In this document: positions 33,446-42,116 of the stretch, in pieces
Layout: each line of letters starts with the position of its first letter
Position numbering within the stretch: position 1 is the stretch's first letter
DNA from: Candidatus Frackibacter sp. WG13
GTDB lineage: Bacteria > Bacillota > Halanaerobiia > Halobacteroidales > Acetohalobiaceae
Direction: 5' to 3'
Length of the DNA: 64,000 bases
Assembly: GCF_900114655.1 (NCBI RefSeq)
Contig: NZ_FOTT01000014.1
Span: 16,074-80,073, forward strand
Program-made: the position numbers and the translations under genes
The notes under the pieces: generated by a model
What the model was told of the DNA's origin: nothing
Database searches by the model: none
Seen by the model: only the letters and a program-made list of their open reading frames with translations

Positions 33446-34801
33446 ATGATGTTTGAGAAAATTTTAATTGCAAATCGAGGCGAAATAGCTTTAAGAATTA
33501 TTAGGGCATGTAAAGAGATGGGGATTAAGACGGTAGCTGTTTATTCAGAAGCTGATAAAGAAGCGTTGCATGTTAGGTATGCCGATGAAGCTTATTGCAT
33601 CGGCCCAGCTTCTTCTAATAAGAGTTATTTGAATATACCTAGTATTATGGCAGTAGCTGATATAGCAGAAGTAGATGCTATTCATCCAGGTTATGGTTTC
33701 TTATCTGAAAATGCTTATTTTGCTGAAGTATGTGAAACCTGTGATATTAAGTTTATAGGGCCTTCGGCAAGAAATATGGAAAAGATGGGTGATAAGTCAG
33801 TAGCACGAGAAACTATGATTGATGCTGGAGTTCCTGTTGTTCCAGGAACTGAAGGTGGTTTAGAAGATAAAGATGAAGCTGTTGAAGTAGCTGAAGAGAT
33901 CGGTTATCCAGTAATTGTTAAAGCTGCTTTTGGTGGTGGAGGTCGTGGAATGAGAGTAGCCCATAATAAAGATGATTTGGTGCAAGCTATTCAAACAGCT
34001 AGTGCTGAAGCAGAGGCTGCTTTCGGTAATGCAGAAGTCTACCTAGAAAAGTATATAGAAGAGCCACGGCATATTGAATTTCAGATTTTAGCTGATGAAC
34101 ACGGTAATGTGATTCATTTAGGAGAGCGTGACTGTTCTATCCAAAGAAGACACCAAAAAGTAATAGAAGAAGCACCATCGCCAGCTTTAGATTCTGAATT
34201 AAGAGAAGCTATGGGGCAGGCAGCAGTTAAGGCTGCTAAGGCAGTTAATTATAGTAATGCTGGTACTGTTGAATTTTTATTGGATAAACATAATAATTTT
34301 TATTTTATTGAAATGAATACTAGAATTCAAGTTGAACACCCAGTAACTGAATTAGTTACTGGTATTGATTTGATTAAAGAACAGATTAAGGTTGCTACTG
34401 GTGAAGAATTAGCATATAACCAAGAGGATGTTGAAATTGAAGGTGCCGCTATTGAATGTCGGATTAATGCTGAAGATCCTTATAAGGACTTCAGACCTTC
34501 CCCTGGTAAGCTAGAAGAGTATCTAGTTCCTGGTGGATTAGGAGTTAGAGTTGATAGCTGTGCTTATCCTGGGTATTTAATTCCACCTCATTATGATTCA
34601 ATGGTAGCGAAGTTAATTACTTGGGGAGCTAACCGTGAAGAAGCTATTAGTAGGATGTTAAGAGCCTTAGATGAGTATGAGATTTCTGGAATTCAGACGA
34701 CGATTCCTTTTCATAAAATAGTCTTAAATAATGCATTCTTTAAACGTGGAGAGTTTTATACTAACTTTATTCAGCGTAGAATTATAAATGAGTTAGATTA
34801 A
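33446..34801 (+). CDS. accC: Biotin carboxylase
   Basis: Carboxylates biotin on the carrier protein with ATP and bicarbonate. 451 residues, ATP-grasp fold. [74 protein letters not shown] and [20 protein letters not shown] are all standard. GAGAGG lies 7 bp before ATG 33446. It follows the carboxyltransferase-BCCP gene by 35 bp and may serve both pyruvate carboxylase and acetyl-CoA carboxylase. The other acetyl-CoA carboxylase subunits (accA, accD) are not in the window. Confidence 0.95.
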   Translation: MMFEKILIANRGEIALRIIRACKEMGIKTVAVYSEADKEALHVRYADEAYCIGPASSNKSYLNIPSIMAVADIAEVDAIHPGYGFLSENAYFAEVCETCDIKFIGPSARNMEKMGDKSVARETMIDAGVPVVPGTEGGLEDKDEAVEVAEEIGYPVIVKAAFGGGGRGMRVAHNKDDLVQAIQTASAEAEAAFGNAEVYLEKYIEEPRHIEFQILADEHGNVIHLGERDCSIQRRHQKVIEEAPSPALDSELREAMGQAAVKAAKAVNYSNAGTVEFLLDKHNNFYFIEMNTRIQVEHPVTELVTGIDLIKEQIKVATGEELAYNQEDVEIEGAAIECRINAEDPYKDFRPSPGKLEEYLVPGGLGVRVDSCAYPGYLIPPHYDSMVAKLITWGANREEAISRMLRALDEYEISGIQTTIPFHKIVLNNAFFKRGEFYTNFIQRRIINELD

Positions 34802-34867
34802 CATTTATAGTTAGTGTCTATAATATATTTAAGATGAACTCTGTAAAACACCTAGGAGGTGGAGGTT

Positions 34868-35263
34868 ATGACTAATAACGAACAAGATGTAGGAACAGTC
34901 AGAATTGCCAATGAAGTAGTAGGGATTATTGCTGGTTTAGCTGCCACTGAGGTTGAAGGAGTAGCTGGTATGAGTGGTGGACTTGCCGGGGGTATTGCTG
35001 AAATGTTAGGAAAGAAGAACCTATCTAAAGGTGTTAAAGTTGAGGTTGGTGAAAAAGAAGCAGCTATTGATTTATATGTAATTATGGAATATGGGGTTAA
35101 GATTCCTGATGTTGCTTGGCAGATTCAAGATAATGTTAGACAGGCTATTGAAGATATGACAGGTTTAGCAGTAGTTGAAGTGAATGTACATGTACAAGGT
35201 GTTAATTTTGGAAATGAAGTTGAAGAGGAAGAAGAAGAGGCAGAAGAGACTAGAGTGAGATAA
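34868..35263 (+). CDS. Asp23/Gls24 family envelope stress protein
   Basis: 131 residues. ATG 34868 follows AGGAGGTGGAGG directly and suits it better than the in-frame GTG 34859. IANEVVGIIAGLAATEVEGV, DLYVIMEYGVKIPDVAWQIQ and MTGLAVVEVNVHVQGV are the Asp23 signature. The tail is a run of Glu. In Staphylococcus, Asp23 is tethered to the membrane by AmaP, which is encoded next here. It corresponds to yqhY, which follows accC in Bacillus. Confidence 0.92.
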   Translation: MTNNEQDVGTVRIANEVVGIIAGLAATEVEGVAGMSGGLAGGIAEMLGKKNLSKGVKVEVGEKEAAIDLYVIMEYGVKIPDVAWQIQDNVRQAIEDMTGLAVVEVNVHVQGVNFGNEVEEEEEEAEETRVR

Positions 35264-35270
35264 GAATAAA

Positions 35271-35312
35271 TAACTAACCCTTAATCAGATGATAAGGGTT
35301 AGTTATATTTTT
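35271..35312 (+). terminator. Terminator between asp23-like gene and amaP
   Basis: TAACTAACCCTTA pairs with TAAGGGTTAGTTA (13 bp), followed by a T-rich tail. It probably lets the abundant Asp23-type protein be made in excess of AmaP. Confidence 0.88.
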
Positions 35313-35333
35313 ACTTTGGAAAGGGGATTTTAA

Positions 35334-35870
35334 ATGCAAGTTTTAGATAGAATTATCATTGTGATCTTTGCAATTCTTTTAATGTTTGTTTCCTTAGTAA
35401 TGATGTTATCAACTTTCGAATTAATCCCCCAAGAATACATAACTAATCTTATATATCAAAATTATGGTCAAATAGAAATGGGAATTGTTGGATTAATCTT
35501 TTTCATAATAGCAATTCGAATTCTTAGGTCATTAGTTCGTGGTAATGATCATAATAGAAATGCTATAGTTCGAGAAAATAGTTTAGGACAAGTTCGTCTT
35601 TCTTTGTCAGCAATCGATGCTTTAGTTAGAGAAGTAGTTACTAAAACAAGGGGAGTTAAAGAGCTTGAATCTAGGTTAAGGGTCAATGAAGAAGGACTAA
35701 TTATCTTTTTAGAAGTAGTTGTAACTCCTGATATTAATATTCCTGAATTAACAGAAGACCTACAAGAACAGATTAGGGAATATTTAGGTCGTACAACTGG
35801 AGTTGTAGCTAATAATATAGAGATTTTAGTCGATAATATTGCTCAAGATTCAAATTTAAGAGTAGAGTAA
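35334..35870 (+). CDS. amaP: Alkaline shock response membrane anchor protein
   Basis: 178 residues. Two membrane helices (IIIVIFAILLMFVSLVMML and MGIVGLIFFIIAIRILRSL) precede an Asp23-like domain (QVRLSLSAIDALVREVVTKT and LEVVVTPDINIPELTEDLQE). This is the AmaP layout, which recruits Asp23 to the membrane. RBS GGAAAGGGG lies upstream. It is 16 bp before the DUF2273 gene. Confidence 0.88.
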   Translation: MQVLDRIIIVIFAILLMFVSLVMMLSTFELIPQEYITNLIYQNYGQIEMGIVGLIFFIIAIRILRSLVRGNDHNRNAIVRENSLGQVRLSLSAIDALVREVVTKTRGVKELESRLRVNEEGLIIFLEVVVTPDINIPELTEDLQEQIREYLGRTTGVVANNIEILVDNIAQDSNLRVE

Positions 35871-35886
35871 TAAGAGGTGGTAAACA

Positions 35887-36117
35887 ATGCCAAATGAAAA
35901 TTTCGTAAAGTTTTTAGAGTTTCTTTATGAGAATAAAGGTAGGATTTTAGGAGCCTTCTTAGGACTTTTATTCAGCATCTTCTTTATTTATTTAGGTTTT
36001 ATCTTAACAGTCTTTATCTTTCTATCTATCTTTGCTGGTTATTATATTGGTAAGCGATATGATCAGAAAGAAGATTTTCGTGATATAATTGATGATATTT
36101 TACCACCTAATAGGTAG
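35887..36117 (+). CDS. DUF2273 small membrane protein
   Basis: 76 residues. It begins with a short amphipathic stretch (FVKFLEFLYENKGRILGAFL) and has two close membrane helices (LLFSIFFIYLGFILTVFIFL and SIFAGYYIGKRYD). The family regularly accompanies Asp23 and AmaP; its function is unknown. AGAGGTGG precedes the ATG. A terminator follows. Confidence 0.85.
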   Translation: MPNENFVKFLEFLYENKGRILGAFLGLLFSIFFIYLGFILTVFIFLSIFAGYYIGKRYDQKEDFRDIIDDILPPNR

Positions 36118-36136
36118 TTGAATTTAATTATAATCG

Positions 36137-36160
36137 CCACCTAGAGTTAGGTGGTTTTTG
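36137..36160 (+). terminator. Terminator behind the DUF2273 gene
   Basis: CCACCTA/TAGGTGG (7 bp) with a short loop, followed by T5. The 170 bp from here to nusB are AT-rich; TATAAT at about 36290 is a possible -10 without a good -35. Confidence 0.85.
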
Positions 36161-36333
36161 TATGTTTTAAAGATAAGATGTTAAACTATTAATATAGGGT
36201 TGATACATAATAAAGTACTAACGTCTAAAAATGCTGCGTTAATTATGCTTAATACCCAATTATGAAATTAGCTTAATTAATACCTTGGTTATAATCAATT
36301 GATTCTTTAATATGACTCTAAGGAGGAAGAAAG

Positions 36334-36741
36334 ATGACTAAAGAATATAATAGACATAAGAGTAGAGAAGTTGCGCTACAGACATTATATCAAATCGATA
36401 TTAATGAAGAGGGATTAGATGAAAATTTAGCAATGTTAGTTGATAGAATTGGTGAGGAGAGATTAACAGGTGCATTTTTAGAAAAATTAATTGTTGGTAC
36501 ATATCAGAATTTAGATACTATTGATGAAAAGCTAAATGAAAGTGCTGAAGGATGGAAAGTAAGTAGAATGGGAGTGATTGACCGCAATATTTTACGGTTA
36601 GCAGTTTATGAAATATTATATTGTGATGATATTCCAATTGAGGTTTCAATTAATGAAGCGGTAGAGTTAGCAAAAGGTTTTGCTACTGATAAGTCGTCGT
36701 CTTTTATTAATGGTGTGTTAGGAAAAGTAGTAAGGGAATAG
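36334..36741 (+). CDS. nusB: Transcription antitermination factor NusB
   Basis: An all-helical RNA-binding protein of the rRNA antitermination complex. 135 residues. RHKSREVALQTLYQIDINEE at the start, WKVSRMGVIDRNILRLAVYE and IPIEVSINEAVELAKGFATD are the family motifs, and FINGVLGKVVRE ends it. AAGGAGGAAG precedes the ATG. It is 12 bp before the TsaD-like gene. Confidence 0.95.
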   Translation: MTKEYNRHKSREVALQTLYQIDINEEGLDENLAMLVDRIGEERLTGAFLEKLIVGTYQNLDTIDEKLNESAEGWKVSRMGVIDRNILRLAVYEILYCDDIPIEVSINEAVELAKGFATDKSSSFINGVLGKVVRE

Positions 36742-36753
36742 GAGGCGGTGTTT

Positions 36754-37713
36754 ATGGGAGCTATTTTAGGAATTGATACTAGCAATTATACAACCTCTGT
36801 AGCTATTATGAATGAAAAAGGTAACTTAATAGCTGAAGCGCGTAAATTACTTCCGGTTGAAGAAGGTGAGCGAGGTTTACGTCAATCAGAGGCTGTTTTT
36901 AAACATATAGAACATTTCCCACAGGTAATCAAAGAATTAGAATTTGGTGGCTTTAAAGAAGAGGATTTAATTAAAGTGGTAGTGAGTACTCGACCGCGTA
37001 GTGATATTGATTCTTATATGCCTGTTTTTAGGGTAGGAGAGAGTCATGCGAAGAGTATTGCTGAATTATGGCAAGTTCCTATCCAAGAAGTATCACACCA
37101 AGAGGGACATTTAATGGCTGGGTTGTGGTCAGCCAGTGGACCAAAAAGCAGAAAGTTTCTAGCAGTTCATATTTCAGGAGGTACTACGGAAATATTAATA
37201 GTAAGTAGAGATGATAATACCTTCAAAGTTGATAAATTAGGGGCAGCGGTTGATTTACATGCAGGACAATTTGTTGATAGAGTAGGGGTTGCTTTAGGGC
37301 TTAATTTTCCAGCTGGACCTGATTTAGAAAAATTAGCTCAAAGAGGAGAAGAAGGAGCAATAATTATACCTTCGTCAGTAGATGGGTATAATATTAGTTT
37401 TTCTGGACCTAATTCAGCAGCAATGCGTGCTATTGAAAATAATAAAAAGCCAGCGGATATTGCTTTAGCGGTACAAAGCTGTATTGCTAAGGCATTAGAA
37501 AAGGTGTTAAGGCGAAGCTTAAAAGAGCAAGAGATTAATGATATCTTAATTGTGGGGGGAGTGGCAGCTAATAATTATTTAAGAATGAGGTTAAAGAAGC
37601 GGCTAGAGCATCCAGCTGTTGGTGCTAAACTATTCTTTGCTGACCCTAAATTTAGTAGTGATAATGCTATAGGAGTTGCTGCATTAGGATTAAGTAGTGA
37701 TATTATATTTTAA
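36754..37713 (+). CDS. TsaD/Kae1 paralogue (M22 family)
   Basis: 320 residues with the ASKHA fold of TsaD. ATG 36754 lies 8 bp behind GGAGG. The metal-site motifs remain: SHQEGHLMAGL (HxxxH) and SSDNAIGVAALG (Asp). Phosphate-binding motifs differ from true TsaD: the start reads GIDTSNYTTSVAI instead of the usual SCDET form, and HISGGTTEI stands for SGGHT. This points to a paralogue rather than the t6A enzyme, which would be encoded elsewhere. Its function is unknown. Adjacent to nusB, it probably shares that transcript. Confidence 0.8.
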   Translation: MGAILGIDTSNYTTSVAIMNEKGNLIAEARKLLPVEEGERGLRQSEAVFKHIEHFPQVIKELEFGGFKEEDLIKVVVSTRPRSDIDSYMPVFRVGESHAKSIAELWQVPIQEVSHQEGHLMAGLWSASGPKSRKFLAVHISGGTTEILIVSRDDNTFKVDKLGAAVDLHAGQFVDRVGVALGLNFPAGPDLEKLAQRGEEGAIIIPSSVDGYNISFSGPNSAAMRAIENNKKPADIALAVQSCIAKALEKVLRRSLKEQEINDILIVGGVAANNYLRMRLKKRLEHPAVGAKLFFADPKFSSDNAIGVAALGLSSDIIF

Positions 37714-37821
37714 GCTTTGTATATTTTTAGGCTTTTGTAAGATAGGAGAATTTTCTAAAAATTATTAAAATGAAAAGGTATTTTTCTATGGGTTGGAGAA
37801 TAAGTAATATAGTGAGGCCTT

Positions 37822-37845
37822 TTACTTTAAATACAATTAAAGTAA
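37822..37845 (+). promoter_or_regulatory. Perfect 9-bp palindrome upstream of folD
   Basis: TTACTTTAA-ATACAA-TTAAAGTAA, 65 bp before the folD start. It may be an operator. It has no T tail, so it is not a terminator. Confidence 0.3.
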
Positions 37846-37909
37846 TATTTAACCACGAAATTAATATAGGTCTTACTAATAAAATACTTATTTGGAGGGA
37901 TTTTTTAAT

Positions 37910-38791
37910 ATGTCGGTTGCAGCTGAAGGATCTACAAATGAAACTTTGATTTTAGATGGTAGTGCAAAGTCCAAAGAGATTCAAGAGGAGATTAAGGTAG
38001 AAGTAGAGAAATTAAAAGAAGAGGAAGGTGTTGTTCCAGGTTTATCTATTCTTTTTGTTGGTGATAATCCAGCTTCGGCATCTTACGTAAGACATCAGCA
38101 GCGGATTTGTGAAAAAGTAGGCTTTAATTCAAATGTAGTTAATTTACCAGAGGATATTTCTGAAGAAGAATTATTAGCAGAATTAGATAAGTTAAATAAT
38201 GATGATTCGGTTAATGGCATTCTAATTCAGTTACCTTTACCAGACCAGATTGATGATGATAAGGTAATTAGAGCGATTAATCCAGACAAGGATATTGATG
38301 CTTTTCATCCATATAATATTGGTGAATTAGTTATTGATGGAGATGCTTATGTGCCTTGTACTCCGTATGGAGTTATAGAGCTTTTTGATAGATATGATAT
38401 TGATGTTAAAGGTAAAGATGTAACAGTTGTTGGACATAGTAATATCGTAGGTAAACCGATGGCACTCTTATTATTAAACAGAAATGCTACAGTATCTGTT
38501 TGTCATATTGATACTAAAGATACTGCTAGTTATACTAAAGAATCTGATATCGTTATCGTTGCGGCAGGGGTACCTAACTTAATTACAGCAGATATGGTTA
38601 AAGAAGGTGCAATTGTTATTGATATCGGTATTAATGAAGTAGACGGCAAGATTGTTGGCGATGTTGACTTTGAAAATGTGAAAGAGAAAGCAAGTGCAAT
38701 TACTCCAGTTCCTGGTGGAGCAGGTCCGATGACTATTGCAAAGTTATTACAGGGCACGCTTGAATCTTGTAAGAGAATGTTAAATGAGTAA
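37910..38791 (+). CDS. folD: Methylene-THF dehydrogenase / methenyl-THF cyclohydrolase
   Basis: A bifunctional one-carbon enzyme. ATG 37910 follows GGAGGG by 8 bp and is preferred to an earlier TTG. About 293 residues. PGLSILFVGDNPASASYVRH (catalytic Tyr; the Lys of the usual YxxxK is replaced by a Gln-containing RHQQR stretch), GILIQLPLPDQID, PCTPYGVIELFDRYDIDVKG, VVGHSNIVGKPMALLLL and TPVPGGAGPMTIA are present. The N-terminus is about ten residues longer than usual. The missing Lys in YVRHQQ deserves a check, since Lys in YxxxK is catalytic in most FolD. Confidence 0.93.
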   Translation: MSVAAEGSTNETLILDGSAKSKEIQEEIKVEVEKLKEEEGVVPGLSILFVGDNPASASYVRHQQRICEKVGFNSNVVNLPEDISEEELLAELDKLNNDDSVNGILIQLPLPDQIDDDKVIRAINPDKDIDAFHPYNIGELVIDGDAYVPCTPYGVIELFDRYDIDVKGKDVTVVGHSNIVGKPMALLLLNRNATVSVCHIDTKDTASYTKESDIVIVAAGVPNLITADMVKEGAIVIDIGINEVDGKIVGDVDFENVKEKASAITPVPGGAGPMTIAKLLQGTLESCKRMLNE

Positions 38792-38834
38792 TTAATGAAG
38801 GTTATTAAATAAAAAGGAGTTGCTCAACTATCCT

Positions 38835-40058
38835 ATGCAGCAAAAGGTAATAACAGTAACTGAATTAACAAAATATATTAAAGATAAGTTAGAGAATGAT
38901 GAATTACTTAGCAACCTATTGATTGCTGGTGAGATATCTAATTTTCATCATCATGGTTCCGGGCATATGTATTTTACACTCAAAGATAAAAAGACACAGA
39001 TTAATAGTGTTATGTTTAAGAGTGCCAATCAACGTCTACAGTTTGAACCAGAAGATGGAATGAAGATATTAGCAACCGGTTATGTAAGTTTATATGAACC
39101 ACGAGGGCAGTATCAGTTATATGTGCAGAGCTTACAGCCTGATGGCATTGGGGCTTTGCACATTGCTTTTGAACAGTTAAAAGAACGTTTACAAAAGGAA
39201 GGGCTTTTTGAGGAGGAGCATAAGCAGGAGTTACCAAAGCTTCCACAAAAGATCGGAGTCATTACCTCTCCTACAGGTGCTGCTGTTCGTGATATTCTAT
39301 CAGTTATTAAGAGACGATTCTCTGGAGTCTCAATTTTGATTGCTCCAGCTACGGTACAAGGTGAAAGAGCAGTTCCTACTTTAGTAGACGCTTTAGAGCG
39401 TTTAAATGCTCGGGAGGATATAGATGTCATAATTATTGGTCGCGGTGGAGGTTCTTTAGAAGATCTGTGGGCTTTTAATGAGGAGGAACTAGCACGAGCA
39501 ATCTTTAACTCTAATACTCCTGTTATATCGGCTGTAGGTCACGAAACTGATTATACTATTTCTGATTTTGTGGCCGATTTGAGAGCACCGACTCCATCGG
39601 CAGCAGCAGAATTAGTAATTTCTAATCAGGAAGAATTAGCAAGATATTTGAATCGATTAAATAATAATTTAAAACAAAGCATGAAGCAGAAGTTGAAAAA
39701 TTTACGTAATAAAGTGAATAATTTAACTCAAAGACGTGTATTGCTAGAGCCAAAGCGTCAATTGCAGGATTCACAACAGAGAGTAGATGAACTAGAGGCG
39801 AGATTAATCAATAAGATACAGAGTCGTTTAGATTACTTACAAGAGAAATTTCAGACTCAAGCTGGAAAGTTAGATAGTATGTCTCCTTTGAAAGTATTAA
39901 GGAGGGGTTATAGCTATTGTCAAAAAGTTGGTCAAGACCAAGGAATAACTTCTGTAAACGAAGTAGATCCTGGTGAAGAGTTAGAGATGGTTTTAAGTGA
40001 TGGTAAAATTAAATCTCGAGTACTAAGTATAGATAACGAACAGGTTGTGAAGAAATAA
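38835..40058 (+). CDS. xseA: Exodeoxyribonuclease VII large subunit
   Basis: About 407 residues: N-terminal OB fold (VITVTELTKYIKDKLENDEL and GEISNFHHHGSGHMYFTLKD) and catalytic core (IGVITSPTGAAVRDILSVIK, IIGRGGGSLEDLWAFNEEEL, ISAVGHETDYTISDFVADLR). A long coiled coil and the C-terminal LRRGYSYCQ follow. The start is uncertain: AAGGAG directly abuts TTG 38820 and lies 15 bp before ATG 38835. In most Firmicutes xseB follows at once; here 2 kb with a riboswitch and transporter intervene. Confidence 0.93.
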   Translation: MQQKVITVTELTKYIKDKLENDELLSNLLIAGEISNFHHHGSGHMYFTLKDKKTQINSVMFKSANQRLQFEPEDGMKILATGYVSLYEPRGQYQLYVQSLQPDGIGALHIAFEQLKERLQKEGLFEEEHKQELPKLPQKIGVITSPTGAAVRDILSVIKRRFSGVSILIAPATVQGERAVPTLVDALERLNAREDIDVIIIGRGGGSLEDLWAFNEEELARAIFNSNTPVISAVGHETDYTISDFVADLRAPTPSAAAELVISNQEELARYLNRLNNNLKQSMKQKLKNLRNKVNNLTQRRVLLEPKRQLQDSQQRVDELEARLINKIQSRLDYLQEKFQTQAGKLDSMSPLKVLRRGYSYCQKVGQDQGITSVNEVDPGEELEMVLSDGKIKSRVLSIDNEQVVKK

Positions 40059-40144
40059 CTTTATTTTTTTACTTGTTAAAATAACTGACTTATGTTATTA
40101 TTGATATATGTAAAATAAATAATTTGTTATTATCCGAATGATTA

Positions 40145-40335
40145 TTGCAGGAGAAAAGCTTATGCTTTACCGAAGAGGCAAAAAATTAAGATATTACCAG
40201 ACTTGATTTTGAAACTTTCAGGTTAAAAACTGTAATATGACGGACCTCTGGAGAGACTCAAACCAATTTTGAGCACCGAAGGAGTAACTAGATTTATATC
40301 TAGGTAATCTCTCAGGTAAAAGGACAGAAGGTAGA
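40145..40335 (+). promoter_or_regulatory. Tandem glycine riboswitch
   Basis: Two consecutive aptamers with the glycine consensus. The first runs from GGAGAAAAGC through ACCGAAGAGGCAA to the CTTTCAGGTT region. The second runs from TGGAGAGACTC through CACCGAAGGAGTAA to AATCTCTCAGGTAAAAGGAC and AGAAG. The repeated hallmarks (GGAGA, ACCGAAG, CTCAGGTAAAAGGACAGA) leave little doubt. It lies 220 bp upstream of the AGCS symporter gene and is followed by a terminator-type hairpin. The 500-bp gap before the transporter holds only this element, its hairpin and an AT-rich leader. Confidence 0.95.
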
Positions 40336-40369
40336 TGGTAGAGGTATTCATCTATTTTTAGGCTTTCAG

Positions 40370-40404
40370 AGGTTTAGGTTAATTTTAACCTGAACCTTTT
40401 TTCT
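40370..40404 (+). terminator. Expression-platform terminator of the glycine riboswitch
   Basis: AGGTTTAGGTTA pairs with TAACCTGAACCT (one mismatch), followed by T6. Placed 35 bp behind the aptamers, it is the likely glycine-controlled switch. Confidence 0.8.
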
Positions 40405-40556
40405 ATTTTAAGAGAAGGGAGTGGATAATTTTAATAATTAGATTGAAATTTAAAGTGAGATGAGTATAGAGAAGAAGAGAGAAATAGCAACTTATAGGCA
40501 ATGATGATTATAATAATAATTACTAAGATAATTAAGTATAACTAGGAGGTAGAGTA

Positions 40557-41912
40557 ATGGAGCAGATAGAAAGTTTACTTGGACAATTAAGTGGGATAGT
40601 TTGGGGACCTATCTTAATTGCCTTATTAGTAGGAACAGGTATTTGGGTTACTTTTAGAGTTAAATGGTTACAGATAAGTAAATTAGGAGAAGCTATTGCT
40701 ATTATTATGGGTAAATATGATGACCCCGAGGATGAAGGAGAGGTAAATCACTTCCAGGCTTTAAGTGCAGCCTTATCAGCAACGATTGGTACCGGTAATA
40801 TTGCTGGAGTAGGTACAGCAATTGCTGTTGGAGGACCAGGAGCTGTATTTTGGATGTGGGTTACTGCACTTTTTGGTATGGCGACTAAATATGCTAGTTG
40901 TTTATTAGCTCAAGAATATAGAGTTGTTCATGAAGATGGGTCTGTTAGTGGGGGACCTATGTATTACTTAGAGAAAGGTTTAGGTCAAAAATGGTTAGCG
41001 ACAGCATTTGCTATTTTTGCTGCTTTAGCGTCATTTGGGATCGGTAATATGGTACAAGCTAATTCGGTTGCTGAACCTCTACAGGCTTCTTTTGGAGTGC
41101 CGAAAGGAGTTACAGGGGTCTTATTAGCGATATTAGTGGGAATGGTGATTGTTGGTGGTATTAAAAGAATCGGTAAAGTAGCTAGTAAGATTGTACCTTT
41201 TATGGCGGTTGTTTATGTTTTAGGTGCTTTAGGTGTATTATTAGCCAATGCATCAGAGATTCCAGCTGCTTTAGCTTTTATTTTCAAGCAAGCATTTAAT
41301 CCAACTGCTGCAGTTGGAGGTTTTGCCGGAGCTGCTGTTCTACAGACTTTAAGAATGGGAGTAGCACGAGGAGTCTTCTCTAACGAAGCAGGTTTAGGTA
41401 GTGCACCAATGGCACACGCGGCTGCTAAGACAAAAGAGCCGGTACGAGAAGGTCTAGTGGCTATGTTAGGGCCAATGATTGATACATTGATTGTCTGTAC
41501 TATGACCGCGCTAGTAATTGTAGTTACTGGAGCTTGGGAAACAGGACAGACTGGTGCTGAATTAACAGCAACTGCATTTAACAAAGGTTTACCAGGACCA
41601 GGAGGCTGGATCGTTTCATTTGGAATTATATTCTTTGCCTTTTCAACAGCTATAAGTTGGTCTTATTATGGTGACCGTTGTGTAGGTTATCTCTTTGGTC
41701 AAAAAGCAATAAATATCTACCGTTGGATCTATATCTTAGCATTACCAGTTGGAGCAACTGTTAAGTTATCCTTAGTGTGGGCTATAGCTGACGTGGCTAA
41801 CGGATTAATGGCCTTCCCTAACTTAATCGGTATTTTAGGTTTATCAGGAGTAGTAGTTAAGATGACAAAAGATTATTTTCAGCGGAATAAAGGCATTACC
41901 CAGGAAATTTAA
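40557..41912 (+). CDS. Sodium:alanine/glycine symporter (AGCS family)
   Basis: 451 residues and about ten to eleven membrane segments. FQALSAALSATIGTGNIAGV and AIAVGGPGAVFWMWVTALFG are the AGCS signature, with VFSNEAGLGSAPMAHAAAKT and WSYYGDRCVGYLFG further on. The family takes up alanine or glycine with Na+. The tandem glycine riboswitch upstream points to glycine as substrate or effector. Such riboswitches switch on glycine catabolism genes, but for transporters the sign can be the opposite. RBS AGGAGG precedes the ATG. It is bounded by its own terminator, so it is a single-gene unit inserted between xseA and xseB. Confidence 0.93.
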   Translation: MEQIESLLGQLSGIVWGPILIALLVGTGIWVTFRVKWLQISKLGEAIAIIMGKYDDPEDEGEVNHFQALSAALSATIGTGNIAGVGTAIAVGGPGAVFWMWVTALFGMATKYASCLLAQEYRVVHEDGSVSGGPMYYLEKGLGQKWLATAFAIFAALASFGIGNMVQANSVAEPLQASFGVPKGVTGVLLAILVGMVIVGGIKRIGKVASKIVPFMAVVYVLGALGVLLANASEIPAALAFIFKQAFNPTAAVGGFAGAAVLQTLRMGVARGVFSNEAGLGSAPMAHAAAKTKEPVREGLVAMLGPMIDTLIVCTMTALVIVVTGAWETGQTGAELTATAFNKGLPGPGGWIVSFGIIFFAFSTAISWSYYGDRCVGYLFGQKAINIYRWIYILALPVGATVKLSLVWAIADVANGLMAFPNLIGILGLSGVVVKMTKDYFQRNKGITQEI

Positions 41913-41928
41913 CTTAAAACTTATTTAG

Positions 41929-41958
41929 CCCTCTATTTATAGAGGGTTTTTCTTTTTT
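41929..41958 (+). terminator. Terminator behind the AGCS symporter
   Basis: CCCTCTA/TAGAGGG with a TTTA loop and a long T tail (TTTTTCTTTTTT). Confidence 0.92.
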
Positions 41959-42116
41959 CATAATATTTACTAAAAAAACACTTATTCCTAATTTGAGTTA
42001 GGGTATACTATGACTAAGCTAATAAAATCAGTATTTTGCAGGTAATACACGTTTAATGTAGAAATAAATTAAGTGGTATGGATATTAACGTTAAATAGTA
42101 AGAAGGAGTTGTATTT

